From Burkholderiales bacterium (lineage in GTDB: Bacteria > Pseudomonadota > Gammaproteobacteria > Burkholderiales > Nitrosomonadaceae), in contig JACKLR010000001.1 of the NCBI GenBank assembly GCA_024235795.1, positions 1,054,001-1,118,000 of the forward strand: a stretch of 64,000 bases of DNA. The letters are read 5' to 3'. The position numbers and the translations under genes were made by a program. Each line of letters opens with the position of its first letter. Within the stretch, counting starts at the first letter, position 1. Below, one piece after another: positions 18,011 to 31,617 of this stretch. A model generated the notes under the pieces. It was not told the DNA's origin. It was given only the letters and a program-made list of their open reading frames with translations, and made no database searches.

Positions 18011-20425
18011 ATGCCTATAACACCGCTGAATCCTTCCGAACTACGAATTCAAATCGATCCTGACACACTTGAATTCACAGACACTTCGGAGCTCGTTCAA
18101 TCCCCGCTTTCCTGGATCGGTCAAGAGCGCGCTGAAATTGCAGCACGTTTTGGACTGGCTATGCAGCAACCTGATTATCATTTATTTGTATTAGGCGAAG
18201 TCGGTAGCGGCAGATCATCATTGTTGCATCAGGCAATGCTCGCCACCGCAGCAAAAAGTGCTGTGCCGCCAGATTTATGTTATATCCATAACTTCACTAC
18301 GCCTGAAACACCTGTTGCTATTCACCTGCCCGCTGGACAGGGCCGCGCGTTACGCCAGGCATTAACGCATCTGGCAAAATCTCTGCCCGACGAGATAGCG
18401 CAATGCCTGAATGGACAGGACTTTAAAATCAAGCAGGAACAGCAACTCAAAACATTCAAGAAAACAGAAACCCGGTTATATGCCGAACTTGATACATTTG
18501 CTGAAAAGCGTCATTTTTCGATCCGCCGCGAAGCCGAGCAAATCGTTTTTACGTTACTCGATAGCAACGGAAAAATTTTAACTGAAGACCACTTGTTTAA
18601 GCTGCCCAAAACACGCAGAGCCGAGATCGATCAAGCTGAACAAGAATTACATGTGGCAATTATTCGATATTTTGAAGCGATTAAGCGTATCGAAAGTGAC
18701 AAAAACAAATCACTCGCCATTTTGCAGCAAAATACAATAAAACCTGTTCTGAATAACAGCTTTAAAGCCTTACGGAGTAAACTGCATCCGAAACTCAAAC
18801 AAAACGCCAAACTGAAAACATTCCTGGATCATATTGCCCAAAATATTCTGGACAACCTGTCCCTTTTTGAAACCGCAAGTCAAATTGCTGACGAAAAACA
18901 GCGTGATGCGCTGGAGCAGGTATTGTCGCGCTACCAAATCAATCTGGTTGTGGATAATCACGACTTAAAAGGTGCACCGGTCATGATTGAAGACAATCCC
19001 CTCATTCATTCATTGTTCGGAAGCATTGATTATCAGTTAGAAGACGGCAGAATGAAAAGCGATTTCATGCGTATCCGCGCAGGCAGCCTGCATAAAGCGC
19101 ATGGTGGGTTCATTATGTTGCATTTGAGTGATTTGCTGACGGACTTGATGGTCTGGACAAGGCTGCGGCGTCTATTACGCAGCAACCGACTTCAAATTGA
19201 AGAACCATTTTCCACATTTGCTGCAAATATACCCGCAACCATAGAACCGGAAGCTGTAGATATCAATATTAAAATTGTTCTAATCGGCTCGCGTGAGGAT
19301 TACTATATTTTACAGGAGGAAGATCCCGAGTTTATTCGTCGCTTTCGTGTCAAAGTCGATTTTGCCAACAGTTTCAGATCCAGCCCGAAAACCTACCAAG
19401 CTTCTTCCATTCTGGTCGCACATATCTGCAATGCAAAAAATCTTCCTCACTTCTCAGCTGCGGCAGTATCACGACTACTCGAGGAATCGCACCGCGAAGT
19501 CGATGACCAGGCACGCCAAAGCGCCATTTTTGCGCGTACGGAAGTACTAATTCTGGAGAGCGCCTCAATCTGTCGCGCACGAAAAAGAAAGCGGGTTGAA
19601 ACTGAAGACATAACCGCAGCACTGCAAGCACGCATATTGCGCCATAACTATCCGGATCAGCAGTTACAGGAATCAATTACGGATGGAGACATTCTGATTG
19701 CTTTACAAGAGAGAAAAACAGGTCAACTGAATGCGATTACCCTGATTGAAATGGGTGACCACAGTTTTGGCACGCCGGTACGTGTAACCGCACGCGTGTT
19801 TGCCGGGGAAAATGGTCTAATGAACATCGCGCATGAAGTTGATATGTCCGGGCCCATCCATGACAAAGGTGTATTGATTCTCCAAAACTATTTATCCGCT
19901 TTGTTTTCCCATCTTGCGCCACTTGCAATGAATGCATCCATTGTTTTTGAACAGGAATATTCGGGCATTGAAGGCGATTCAGCATCCTGTGCGGAATTTT
20001 TTGCACTGCTCTCCGCTTTATCCAGAGTTCCCATCAAACAGAGTATCGCCATTACGGGCGCCATGAATCAATACGGAGAAGTCCTGCCAGTCGGTGGTAT
20101 TAATGACAAAATTGAAGGATTCTTTAGTCTCTGCGAAAAAACTGGCCTAAACGGAGAACAGGGTGTTTTGATTCCACACCAGAACAAACCGCGTCTGATG
20201 CTCAATTACAACGTTATTGAAGCTGTACGAAAGGGACTATTCCATATATATACTATGAAGCATGTAACTGAAGGCATTGAATTATTGACAGACCTTCCCT
20301 CCGGAATTACTGATAAGAGAAAAATCAAGAAATACCCTGCAAAAACAGTACTTGGCCATGCAGAAAAAACGTTGATCGACTTCCGTTTCGCCTGTCAGGC
20401 ATCGCATTCCAAATCGGATGCCTGA
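18011..20425 (+). CDS. Lon-like ATP-dependent protease (LonC/YcbZ-type, AAA_32 family)
   Basis: About 804 residues from the ATG at 18011. The open frame runs back to 17900 inside the ABC gene, but those residues are not family-like. The P-loop near residue 62 reads GEVGSGRSS, with Arg in place of the usual Lys, as is common in this branch, so ATP hydrolysis is uncertain. Residues 130-300 form a charged helical middle domain. The C-terminal proteolytic domain has Ser657 (EGDSASC) and Lys700 (GGINDKIEG). Their spacing of 43 equals that of the catalytic dyad in classical Lon. Substrates are unknown. Confidence 0.9.
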   Translation: MPITPLNPSELRIQIDPDTLEFTDTSELVQSPLSWIGQERAEIAARFGLAMQQPDYHLFVLGEVGSGRSSLLHQAMLATAAKSAVPPDLCYIHNFTTPETPVAIHLPAGQGRALRQALTHLAKSLPDEIAQCLNGQDFKIKQEQQLKTFKKTETRLYAELDTFAEKRHFSIRREAEQIVFTLLDSNGKILTEDHLFKLPKTRRAEIDQAEQELHVAIIRYFEAIKRIESDKNKSLAILQQNTIKPVLNNSFKALRSKLHPKLKQNAKLKTFLDHIAQNILDNLSLFETASQIADEKQRDALEQVLSRYQINLVVDNHDLKGAPVMIEDNPLIHSLFGSIDYQLEDGRMKSDFMRIRAGSLHKAHGGFIMLHLSDLLTDLMVWTRLRRLLRSNRLQIEEPFSTFAANIPATIEPEAVDINIKIVLIGSREDYYILQEEDPEFIRRFRVKVDFANSFRSSPKTYQASSILVAHICNAKNLPHFSAAAVSRLLEESHREVDDQARQSAIFARTEVLILESASICRARKRKRVETEDITAALQARILRHNYPDQQLQESITDGDILIALQERKTGQLNAITLIEMGDHSFGTPVRVTARVFAGENGLMNIAHEVDMSGPIHDKGVLILQNYLSALFSHLAPLAMNASIVFEQEYSGIEGDSASCAEFFALLSALSRVPIKQSIAITGAMNQYGEVLPVGGINDKIEGFFSLCEKTGLNGEQGVLIPHQNKPRLMLNYNVIEAVRKGLFHIYTMKHVTEGIELLTDLPSGITDKRKIKKYPAKTVLGHAEKTLIDFRFACQASHSKSDA

Positions 20426-20438
20426 CAAGCAATTACTA

Positions 20439-22001
20439 TTATAAACTCATTGCCATCAAAATCTGTGCTTTTAGTGATTTGATCAGTTTCATTTCATTGG
20501 CGGTAATGCCTTCACTCGCGATTGCGCTCCGGTCCGCATAAATCAATCCGATTGGCTTATCTTGTATTACCAATGGCAAGATCATGAAACTCAAAGTATC
20601 AGGTAATAATTGTTTATGCCAACTTGGTAATGCGTTGCTTATTTTAGTATCTGTCGTATCCGATATTGCCAAATCCACATTCCGTTTTATTGCCATACTG
20701 AATATATCAGATGAAGCTGTATCCGGAAAAACAAAACTTTTCTGCAATCCGTTATGGTTTTGGCCGACAAAATTTCTAGCCCTGAATTGATTTGTACGAA
20801 CATCCTTCAAACAAACGGTCACGAATCGGAAACCCAAACTGCGATATAACGTTTCCAGAACAAGCACCAATAAAGAATTGATATCTGACCGGCCGAAAGC
20901 AAGCATTTCGGAGACTTCCTGAATACCTGTCAACAACCGGTCAGTCGAGTTATACGGCTTGCCGCTGGCATAACAGTCTTCAGTCTGATCAAAACATGTA
21001 TTCGCATCGCTCAATTCATCAGTCAAACAGTCTACAAAATCGCCAGCAGTTTGATTCTGACCGGCATGACTATTCTCGCTATCAGTTATTTTTTCAGCAT
21101 ATCGGCATATACTCTGAATTTGTTCGGAAGAATTCCTGATCAGTGCATTCAACTTTTGTTTGTCCAGATCTAATGCGTCACCAAAGCGACTCAACAAGTC
21201 ATCAACTACTGGTATTTCGTTTCCTTCTTTCAATGTCATCAAAGCAGCATTATTACTGAACTCTGCAACCTGTTGCATCCATTCGCTACGATTCTTGGGG
21301 GATCGCAGAACTTTGCCGGGCATAATTTTCATTGCCAGTATAATCGACTCAGGAATATGCCATGCCTTCAAAGCAAACTCTGTCAACCAGTTAAAAGTGC
21401 AGCCAAGCTGTTCCAGAGACGCACGTCCTTCGGAATAACCTTTTTCCCTGGCAAGCGACATCGTTTTCCAATATAACTGATCATTATGAGCGGCAAGAAT
21501 GAGCCTGCCCATATTTTTAAACAATGCCGCGATTGCAACTTCTTCGGCGTTAGGAAATGCACTGCGTTTTGCCAGATTGCGACCGATCAAGCTTGCCGAC
21601 AATGCGAGCATCAGTTCCGCACGTACTGCTCTGGCATTCTTGCCCGGCATACCGTCAACGAGTATCATCGCCAACGCGCATGTTTTGATGGTGTCCAATC
21701 CCAGCAACTGGATCGCTTTGGAAATACTGGTCACCATTGGCGAAGCTGAACGGTAAGAAAGTGAATTGGACAAACGCAGAATTTTCAATGAAAGCGATGG
21801 ATCCGACAAGATAAAATTGGTCAGTTGTTCCAGTGACTTATCCTCTGAAGACGTCAACTGGACCACCTTTGATATGGAGCTTCCAAGCGCTGGAAAGTCT
21901 GGATTATTCTGTATCATGTCAATCAGCTTATCTTTAATTGGCATGGTTTCATTTTCATCGGGTGATTCCATCGTAGCGTTATTTATATTATCCATTGACA
22001 T
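20439..22001 (-). CDS. HDOD-GAF signalling protein
   Basis: A 520-residue cytoplasmic protein. An HDOD domain (about residues 30-235) has the PALGSSISKVVQL and SDPSLSLKILRLSNS hallmarks. The HD position reads FKNMG, so it has no metal-dependent phosphodiesterase site. A linker rich in Asp and Ser follows, then a GAF domain at about 335-515 (LLVLVLETLYRSLGFRFVTV). Such proteins usually relay signals controlling motility or virulence, but the ligand here is unknown. It faces the Lon-like gene and is divergent from mfd across a 265-base gap. Confidence 0.88.
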   Translation of the reverse strand: MSMDNINNATMESPDENETMPIKDKLIDMIQNNPDFPALGSSISKVVQLTSSEDKSLEQLTNFILSDPSLSLKILRLSNSLSYRSASPMVTSISKAIQLLGLDTIKTCALAMILVDGMPGKNARAVRAELMLALSASLIGRNLAKRSAFPNAEEVAIAALFKNMGRLILAAHNDQLYWKTMSLAREKGYSEGRASLEQLGCTFNWLTEFALKAWHIPESIILAMKIMPGKVLRSPKNRSEWMQQVAEFSNNAALMTLKEGNEIPVVDDLLSRFGDALDLDKQKLNALIRNSSEQIQSICRYAEKITDSENSHAGQNQTAGDFVDCLTDELSDANTCFDQTEDCYASGKPYNSTDRLLTGIQEVSEMLAFGRSDINSLLVLVLETLYRSLGFRFVTVCLKDVRTNQFRARNFVGQNHNGLQKSFVFPDTASSDIFSMAIKRNVDLAISDTTDTKISNALPSWHKQLLPDTLSFMILPLVIQDKPIGLIYADRSAIASEGITANEMKLIKSLKAQILMAMSL

Positions 22002-22266
22002 ATATTCAATTAAAAATGCAGTTTTCTTAATAACAAACCGCCGCCAGAAAAATTCTCAAGTTAATACTTATTTACGGCCAAATAATAAATAATTTAGCAA
22101 AACAAGCTATAAGCAATAACAATCCTTCATTATGTGCTTTTGGGATATAAGAATACTGGCGCGATAAAAACAGCCTCAGAACAACGACAAATTTAGCCTA
22201 TAATAGTAAACCTTGAGTGCGCTGCATTTTTTTAATGCAATGCGCTGCGTATAGTATTCTATAAAT
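22002..22266. promoter_or_regulatory. Divergent intergenic region, HDOD-GAF gene and mfd
   Basis: A TATAAT at 22199-22204 faces mfd, but no good -35 box is seen. Downstream, TGCATT and AATGCA arms around a short T-rich loop (about 22223-22240) can form a hairpin in the mfd leader. No gene is visible. Confidence 0.35.
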
Positions 22267-25739
<3,473 letters not shown>

Positions 25740-25743
<4 letters not shown>

Positions 25744-26612
25744 AAAACAAACTGCGCACATTGATCGAACAACCCGGTATTCATGCGGCACCAGCCGTCT
25801 ACGACTGTATCGGCGCCATGGCCGCCGAACAGGCGGGATTTAATTATATCTTTTCCAGCGGATTTGGGATTGCCGCATCGCTCCTGGGGAAACCGGATTT
25901 TGGCTATTTAACCGCCAGTGAAATGATCGATTCGGCCAAACGTATCGCACACAGCGTGTCGATACCGCTGATCGCCGATATGGACACGGGGTATGGCAAC
26001 CCATTGAATGTTATCCGTACTGTCGAAGAAATCGTACAGACCGATGTCGCCGGAATTATCCTGGAAGATCAGGCATGGCCCAAGAAATGCGGTCATTTCG
26101 AAGGCAAGCAGATTATCCCGGCTGCCGAACAGGTGGAAAAAATAAAAGCCGCAGTTTATGCCCGCGGCGATTCCGGGCTTATCATTGTCGGACGAACGGA
26201 CGCGCGTGCGATGGAGGGACTCACAGGCGCAATTAAGCGCGGCGAGCAGTATTTGGCAGCAGGCGCGGATGTGCTGTTTATTGAGGCACCGCAATCGCGG
26301 GAAGAACTGGCCGACATTGCACGTCATTTTCCGGACGTTCCACTATTCGCCAATATCATCGAAGGCGGCAAAACGCCGAATTTGTCACTCGATGAACTCG
26401 AAGACATGGGTTACAAACTCGTGGCCTATGCCCTGTCCGGCCTGTTCTCCGCCACGCAGGCTTTTATCGACTGTTTTGACGCGTTAAAAAAAGACGGCGG
26501 CACACAGCATATCAATCAGCAATTGTCATTCGAAACCTTCAAAACCATTGTTCGGATGAACGACCATATAGCGCTGGAAAAACGGTTCGGGATTTCAAAG
26601 GAGACAGATTAG
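25740..26612 (+). CDS. Isocitrate lyase/PEP mutase superfamily enzyme
   Basis: A 290-residue TIM-barrel enzyme. The KKCGHFEGK block (residues about 115-123) carries the superfamily catalytic Cys. The Mg-site ADMDTGYGNP is at about 79-88, and a later VGRTDAR near 151-157. Known activities in this group include methylisocitrate lyase, oxaloacetate decarboxylase and carboxyphosphonoenolpyruvate mutase. With no prp genes nearby the substrate is open. Translationally coupled to mfd by a 4-base overlap. Confidence 0.85.
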
Positions 26613-26722
26613 ATATGGCCACACCCACGAATATTTATTCGGAAACATAATTCAAAAATGCGTCGCCATTATTTACGGAACTTGAATTTCCCCCAGTGCA
26701 TCTCTTTTACAACAGCGTGTTG

Positions 26723-27829
26723 ATGAAAATAACGATTACACTGCTGACAGCAGGACTGATTGCGTATCTGATCTTTTGGCCGGTACCGATATCGCCTGTT
26801 AGTTGGAATGCCCCTCACGCACCCGGATATACCGGCCCTCACGCACCTAACAACCGGTTAGCCGATTTACAATTGATCGAACTGGATGATGAACAAGGCC
26901 CCGAGCATGTCGCGCTGGGCAAGTATGACAAGCTGTATACCGCTGTGGAAAACGGAAATATCATACGCATGAATCCAGACGGCACCATGCTGGAAATATT
27001 CGCCAACACCGGCGGACGAGTACTCGGCTTTGATTTCAATGCTGACGACAACTTAATTGCAGCCGACGCCATGCGCGGTGTGCTGTCAATTGCGCCCGAC
27101 GGCGCGGTTACCATGCTGGTCGACCAGGTAAACGGCGAACCGGTTCGCTATCCCAATAGTGTAGCGATAGCAGCCAGCGGCAAAATTTACATCACCGACT
27201 CATCCACCCGCTTTGCACCGTCTGAATGGGGCGGCACGTTCGAAGCGAGCACACTGGATATTGTCGAACAATCGGCGACCGGGCGCATACTGGAATACGA
27301 TCCAACGCAAAACACAACGCGTATCGTCGCCCAAGGATTAAGCTTCGCCAATGGCATCACGATTTCCAGTGATGAACAAACATTATTTGTCAGTGAAACC
27401 GGACGCTACCGGGTGTGGAAAATCTCGGTCGCCGCTGACGGTCTTGATCTCAGCCGTCAATCAAAATTCGCCAGCAGCTTACTCGACAACCTGCCCGGCT
27501 TCCCCGACAATCTGATGCGTGGAAGCGACGGCAGAATCTGGCTGGGCTTTGCCAAACCCCGTAATGCCGTTATCGATTTTATAGCCGACAAACCTTTTTT
27601 ACGGAAAATGGTGCTGCGTTTTCCCCGTATATTATGGCCCATACCTGAAGCGTATGGCCACGTCATGGCTTTTACTGAAGATGGACAAATAGTGATCGAT
27701 CTTCAGGACCCCTCAGGCGCATATCCCGAAACCACATCCGTTACTGAAACTTCCGACAGGCTTTACATACAAAGCCTGCATGCAAGCCATTTAGGTTGGC
27801 TTTCCAAAGAAATACTGCAAGAAAAATAA
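26723..27829 (+). CDS. SMP-30/strictosidine-synthase-like six-bladed beta-propeller protein
   Basis: From ATG 26723 the product has 368 residues; a start at 26696 is also open. An N-terminal hydrophobic segment (residues about 2-18) suggests membrane anchoring or export. The rest shows the propeller blocks of the strictosidine synthase/gluconolactonase clan: VLGFDFNADDNLIAADAMRG, RYPNSVAIAASGKIYITDSS, and SFANGITISSDEQTLFVSETGRYR (in pieces). These proteins are often calcium-dependent lactonases, but the substrate here cannot be assigned. It follows the lyase-family gene by about 110 bases. Confidence 0.8.
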   Translation: MKITITLLTAGLIAYLIFWPVPISPVSWNAPHAPGYTGPHAPNNRLADLQLIELDDEQGPEHVALGKYDKLYTAVENGNIIRMNPDGTMLEIFANTGGRVLGFDFNADDNLIAADAMRGVLSIAPDGAVTMLVDQVNGEPVRYPNSVAIAASGKIYITDSSTRFAPSEWGGTFEASTLDIVEQSATGRILEYDPTQNTTRIVAQGLSFANGITISSDEQTLFVSETGRYRVWKISVAADGLDLSRQSKFASSLLDNLPGFPDNLMRGSDGRIWLGFAKPRNAVIDFIADKPFLRKMVLRFPRILWPIPEAYGHVMAFTEDGQIVIDLQDPSGAYPETTSVTETSDRLYIQSLHASHLGWLSKEILQEK

Positions 27830-28122
27830 TACTGCAGGATTTTCTAAAGAAAAACATTCAATTGCAGTTTTCGGGAAACACTGCTAGAAATTTTTACAGA
27901 GCAGGAAATTAATTTAAGACTCGCTACAGAGAAGCGCGGGATTTAGGATTTTGAGACTGTAAATTAAACTGCCACATAAACGCAGACACACACGCAAACG
28001 GGGATGGTGAGGTGTCAATAATTCCTGTTCTGAGGGTGTTCTAAATTCTGTCTCAACCCACACCCGTTTTGTGGCCCACGATAAGAGAATTAACCTCACA
28101 ATATCCCACCTCGCTAACAATT
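27830..28122. other. Intergenic debris without a supported gene
   Basis: These 293 bases carry short out-of-frame coding-like stretches on the minus strand, but no domain and no ribosome site. Together with the LysR fragment next to it, the segment looks like decayed DNA left by a rearrangement. Confidence 0.4.
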
Positions 28123-28386
28123 TCAATCTTTTCCATTTTGCAACGGGTAATCTACGATATTTGCGTAATGAACAGATCTTTCAACCAAGAATTTCGCCGC
28201 CTGCTGCAAGTAACCAATAAATTCCTCCGCCACAATTGATAACTGCTTTCCTGAAGGGTAAGCATAATACCATTGACGATTAATCGGAAAGCCCTGCACA
28301 TCGAGAATAGCCATTTGCTTCGTGGGCATATCCGGCACCAAGGTATGTTGCGACAAGACGGATATATCCCCCAATTCTAGACGGCA
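28123..28386 (-). pseudogene. Truncated LysR-type regulator, C-terminal effector-domain fragment
   Basis: The minus-strand frame reads from the codon just after the permease stop (28387-28389) to 28123, about 87 residues. It starts with LELGDISVLSQHTL and continues with MAILDVQGFPINRQWYYAY and GKQLS, the last part of the LysR substrate-binding fold as found in CbbR-like regulators. The winged-helix N-terminus and most of the effector domain (about 200 residues) are absent. The in-frame codon immediately upstream is the stop region of the permease gene, so the homology begins abruptly there. A deletion or recombination that joined the permease 3' end to a regulator 3' end is the simplest reading. 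Confidence 0.7.
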
Positions 28387-29928
28387 CTATCGTTTGACAG
28401 TTTCTTGTAAAACCTGGATATCTCTCAGGTTGTCTGGCACCATATGCGCTCTTTCCAGCGGCAGTGTTTCGCCGCGAAAAAAACCCGGCGCGCGCAGATT
28501 CCACAGTGTCATTAACACAACCCCGAAGAGTAAAGAAACCACACCGATCATAAAAACGGCGCCAACACCCGCGATGGATCCACTGGAGCCGTAGTCCGGA
28601 TCCATCATGTTCCATGCCTGAAGTATTGCTACTGCAATCAGAACAATCGCAGCGATAGCGGGGAAAACAACCTGGGATAATGCGGTGCGCCAATGATTAA
28701 AGGCGGTACGATGAAAATAAAGCGCACACGACAATGCCGCCACAGTATAAAACGTGCAAACTGCAATACTGACGCTTAGAATTGTGTCTTCCACAATCGA
28801 TTCACTCATCAGGCTCAGAGTCGTATATATGACAAGTGTCATCAGGCCGATTGTCCAGGTGGTGAATTTTGGCGTTCTGGTCACTGAATTGACCCGGGCA
28901 AACGGACTGGGAAGGGCTCTGTATGTCGCCATTGCCAATGCGATGCGGGCTGAAGGCATGATCGTGGACATTGTCGCCGAAAAAGCCGAGACGCAAATAA
29001 TCACTGCCGCAACCAGTGCGCCTTGCGCCCCGATAATTTCTGTCGCCAGTGTCGTAATACTCGAATCAATATTCCTGGAATGGGTCAGGCTCGACTCATG
29101 ATTCACGTCAATACCGGCGTAAGCCAACGCAGCAATGGAAAAAACCACATAGGTGAAAATTGTTATACTCATTGCAATAATTCCGCTGCGTCCGGCCTGC
29201 TCTGAATCGCCTTCCGTTTCTTCAGACATGGCCAGCGAAGCATCAAATCCCCAGAAGATAAACAACGCAATCATGAAACCTTTGAGAAAAACATCGAATG
29301 ATGGAATTGCCAAAGGATTAAACCATTCCCATGAAAATGGCTCTGCCGTGCTGACGGCTTCGCCCTGAAAAACGCGGATATAAAGTATACCCGCCAGCAG
29401 GATAAGAATACTGTACTGTGCAATTGTCAGTATCATGGTTGTGCGCGAAGATTCCCTGGCCCCGAGCGCGGTAAGATAGGTTGTGCTGAAAATGAACAGC
29501 ACTGCAACAACGATATGAAACCAGGGCGGCGTTTCATCCATGCCAAAGACAACCGCAACGGAGATGACCGTGATCTGAGTCGCGGCCACCCCGGCCAGTA
29601 CGCTGCCCAGCAACAGCGCCCACCCGCCAAACCAGCCGATACGCGGCCCTATCGCTTTTGTTCCCCAGGTGAAAATGGTTCCGGCATCCGGCGCGGCAGT
29701 CGTCAGATGCTTATACGACAATGCCACGAAAAACATTGGAATGACAGACAAAATAAAAACAATCGGCAACTGATAACCGCTTCCCGCAGCACCGTAACCC
29801 AATGCACCAGCCAAGGAATATGCCGGCGCGGTGGCGGCCAGGCCTATTGTGACCGCAGCCCAGTTGGATACGGATCCTTTTTTGAGTCCTTTGGCTTTCA
29901 GGCCGTGCATCTGTGTTTCTTCGTGCAT
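28387..29928 (-). CDS. APC-family amino acid permease
   Basis: A 513-residue inner-membrane protein with about 12 hydrophobic helices. The APC signature GSGYQLP-type segment lies in the first helices, and a conserved FIFWGFDASLAMSEETEGDS block follows helix 6. It should take up an amino acid or amine by proton symport or exchange; the substrate is not readable. The N-terminal leader (MHEETQMHGLKAKGLKKGSVSNW) is charged and cytoplasmic. Its 3' end abuts the LysR fragment, so a few C-terminal residues may have been altered. Confidence 0.88.
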   Translation of the reverse strand: MHEETQMHGLKAKGLKKGSVSNWAAVTIGLAATAPAYSLAGALGYGAAGSGYQLPIVFILSVIPMFFVALSYKHLTTAAPDAGTIFTWGTKAIGPRIGWFGGWALLLGSVLAGVAATQITVISVAVVFGMDETPPWFHIVVAVLFIFSTTYLTALGARESSRTTMILTIAQYSILILLAGILYIRVFQGEAVSTAEPFSWEWFNPLAIPSFDVFLKGFMIALFIFWGFDASLAMSEETEGDSEQAGRSGIIAMSITIFTYVVFSIAALAYAGIDVNHESSLTHSRNIDSSITTLATEIIGAQGALVAAVIICVSAFSATMSTIMPSARIALAMATYRALPSPFARVNSVTRTPKFTTWTIGLMTLVIYTTLSLMSESIVEDTILSVSIAVCTFYTVAALSCALYFHRTAFNHWRTALSQVVFPAIAAIVLIAVAILQAWNMMDPDYGSSGSIAGVGAVFMIGVVSLLFGVVLMTLWNLRAPGFFRGETLPLERAHMVPDNLRDIQVLQETVKR

Positions 29929-30179
29929 GATAACCCTCTATTCGGGAAGAAAAAATTTGTATGCCGTGTACGGAAAAAAGAAGTTGTGCACCCGGTGACG
30001 TTTTCTTGACTCCAAACGTTTGTGTGCTGATTTTCGGTTACACAGCGCACCTCAAAAACTGGCAATTTTACTCATTTTCAATATTTGATTAAAAAAATTT
30101 TTTTCTTCTCGGAATGCTGCAATACTGGAGAGCGCCCAGTGAACACCTGTTTCCAGACACTTCGCAGTATTCTTGTGTT
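29929..30179. other. Intergenic region upstream of the permease
   Basis: No gene is visible. A run of seven A then seven T lies near 30091-30104, and distant arms AATACTG/CAGTATT (about 30120-30172) can pair. It must contain the permease promoter and the 3' end of mgtE. Confidence 0.35.
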
Positions 30180-31544
30180 TTACAGCAAATAATAGGTGGC
30201 CAGCCCCAGGAAACTCATAAAACCGACCACATCCGTGACGGTGGTTAGGATAACTGCACCGGAAAGCGCAGGATCTATGTTTATTCGTTGCAGTATCAAT
30301 GGAATGGCAATTCCCGATGCTGCCGCCGCCACCAGATTAATAACAATTGCGGCTGCAATGACCATACTGATGCCGATATCCTTAAACCAAAGCCAGGACA
30401 GCAACGCAATCACCACTGCCCATAACACACCGTTCAGAATACCGATCAGAACTTCCTTGCGCGCCAGCCAGAAACGGTTACCACTGGTAATCTGATCGAG
30501 CGCAAGCCCTCTGATGGTTAATGTCAATGTCTGGCTGCCGGCAATTCCGCCCATACTTGCAACAATCGGCATCAAAACGGCCAGTGCAACAATTTTATCG
30601 AGCGTATCGGTATACATGCCAATAACCCAGGCAGCCAGAAATGCGGTAATCAGATTAATGCCCAGCCACACAGTGCGGCGTTTGGTACTACTGATAACAG
30701 GCGCAAACAAATCTTCCTCTTCGTCCAGGCCATCGCGTCCCAGCAAAGTACGATCGGCTTCGGCACGTAAAATATCAATCACGTCATCCACAGTTATCCG
30801 TCCGAGCAAACGATTATTTTCATCCACAACGGCTGCCGAAACCGAATGAAATTTCTCGAAAAACAGCGTGACTTCATGGTCATCGTCAGTTGCCAGAATA
30901 GCCTGTTGTTGCGTATCCATGACATCTTTAACCAGCATGTCCTCATCCAAGGTCAGCACTTTGTTGAGCAGCAGCTTGCCCTGGTAAAAACCCTGGCGAT
31001 CGATCACCATCAAACCATCGGTATAATCCGGGAGCTCTTCGTGCAGTTGCAAATAGCGCAGTACAACTTCAAGCGTAACATCGTTTCTGACCGTGATGAC
31101 ATCCTGACTCATCAAACGGCCCGCTGTTCCTTCCTCAAAGGAAAGATTGGTTTCCAGGTGCTCCAGAATGTCATCGGGCAATTTTTCTTCGATGGATTGT
31201 CTGATGTGCTCCGGAAATTCCTCTATCATATACGCCAGATCGTTCACGTCCATATGCTCGGCAGCAGCAACCAGTTCTTCCGGTTCCATTCTGACAATCA
31301 GACTGTTTCTGGCTTCATCGTGAAGCAATGACAGTGTTTCAGCATCCAGAGATTCCGGGATCAGTTCCCATAATTGCTCCCGCTTCTTGGGCGGCATGGC
31401 TTCCAGAATATCGGCCAATTGCCCAGGATGCGTTTGCTCCAATAAAGCTTTTAATTGATCGGTTTCCTGCTGCTCCAGCAGCAGAAAAACCTGATCCAAT
31501 GAAAGACCTGAGGTTTCAACGGGTGTTATGTCCTGCTCTGTCAT
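30180..31544 (-). CDS. mgtE: Magnesium transporter MgtE
   Basis: A 454-residue homodimeric Mg2+ channel. The N-terminal acidic superhelical domain (about 10-130) is followed by paired CBS domains (about 135-260: SQDVITVRNDVTLEVVLRYL and VLTLDEDMLVKDVMDT). Five transmembrane helices occupy about 290-450, with the pore motif PIVASMGGIAGSQTLTL (in parts) near 340. Mg2+ bound between the N and CBS domains gates the pore in the family. The leader upstream holds a 9-base-pair hairpin, and the IS110 element is inserted 125 bases upstream of the start. Confidence 0.96.
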   Translation of the reverse strand: MTEQDITPVETSGLSLDQVFLLLEQQETDQLKALLEQTHPGQLADILEAMPPKKREQLWELIPESLDAETLSLLHDEARNSLIVRMEPEELVAAAEHMDVNDLAYMIEEFPEHIRQSIEEKLPDDILEHLETNLSFEEGTAGRLMSQDVITVRNDVTLEVVLRYLQLHEELPDYTDGLMVIDRQGFYQGKLLLNKVLTLDEDMLVKDVMDTQQQAILATDDDHEVTLFFEKFHSVSAAVVDENNRLLGRITVDDVIDILRAEADRTLLGRDGLDEEEDLFAPVISSTKRRTVWLGINLITAFLAAWVIGMYTDTLDKIVALAVLMPIVASMGGIAGSQTLTLTIRGLALDQITSGNRFWLARKEVLIGILNGVLWAVVIALLSWLWFKDIGISMVIAAAIVINLVAAAASGIAIPLILQRINIDPALSGAVILTTVTDVVGFMSFLGLATYYLL

Positions 31545-31590
31545 TTTTTTATCCTGTTGTTTAATCGCGACGCAAATAATATCCGCCTAT

Positions 31591-31617
31591 GGCTTATCAC
31601 ACGTGATCTGATAAGCC
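31591..31617 (-). promoter_or_regulatory. Stem-loop in the mgtE leader
   Basis: Perfect 9-base arms GGCTTATCA and TGATAAGCC around a 9-base loop, 47-73 bases upstream of the mgtE ATG in the transcribed direction. It is too short to be the known M-box Mg2+ riboswitch. It could be an attenuator or an operator. No T-tract follows. Confidence 0.45.

Noticed and set aside
29515..30009. 164-residue frame antisense to the permease 5' end
   Set aside because: Composition reflects the complement of membrane-helix codons; no ribosome site or domain.
30846..31331. 161-residue frame antisense to mgtE
   Set aside because: Shadow of a well-supported gene; no family features.
31591..31617. mgtE leader hairpin as an M-box magnesium riboswitch
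   Set aside because: The leader before the IS boundary is far shorter than the roughly 170-nt M-box and lacks its multi-helix layout.
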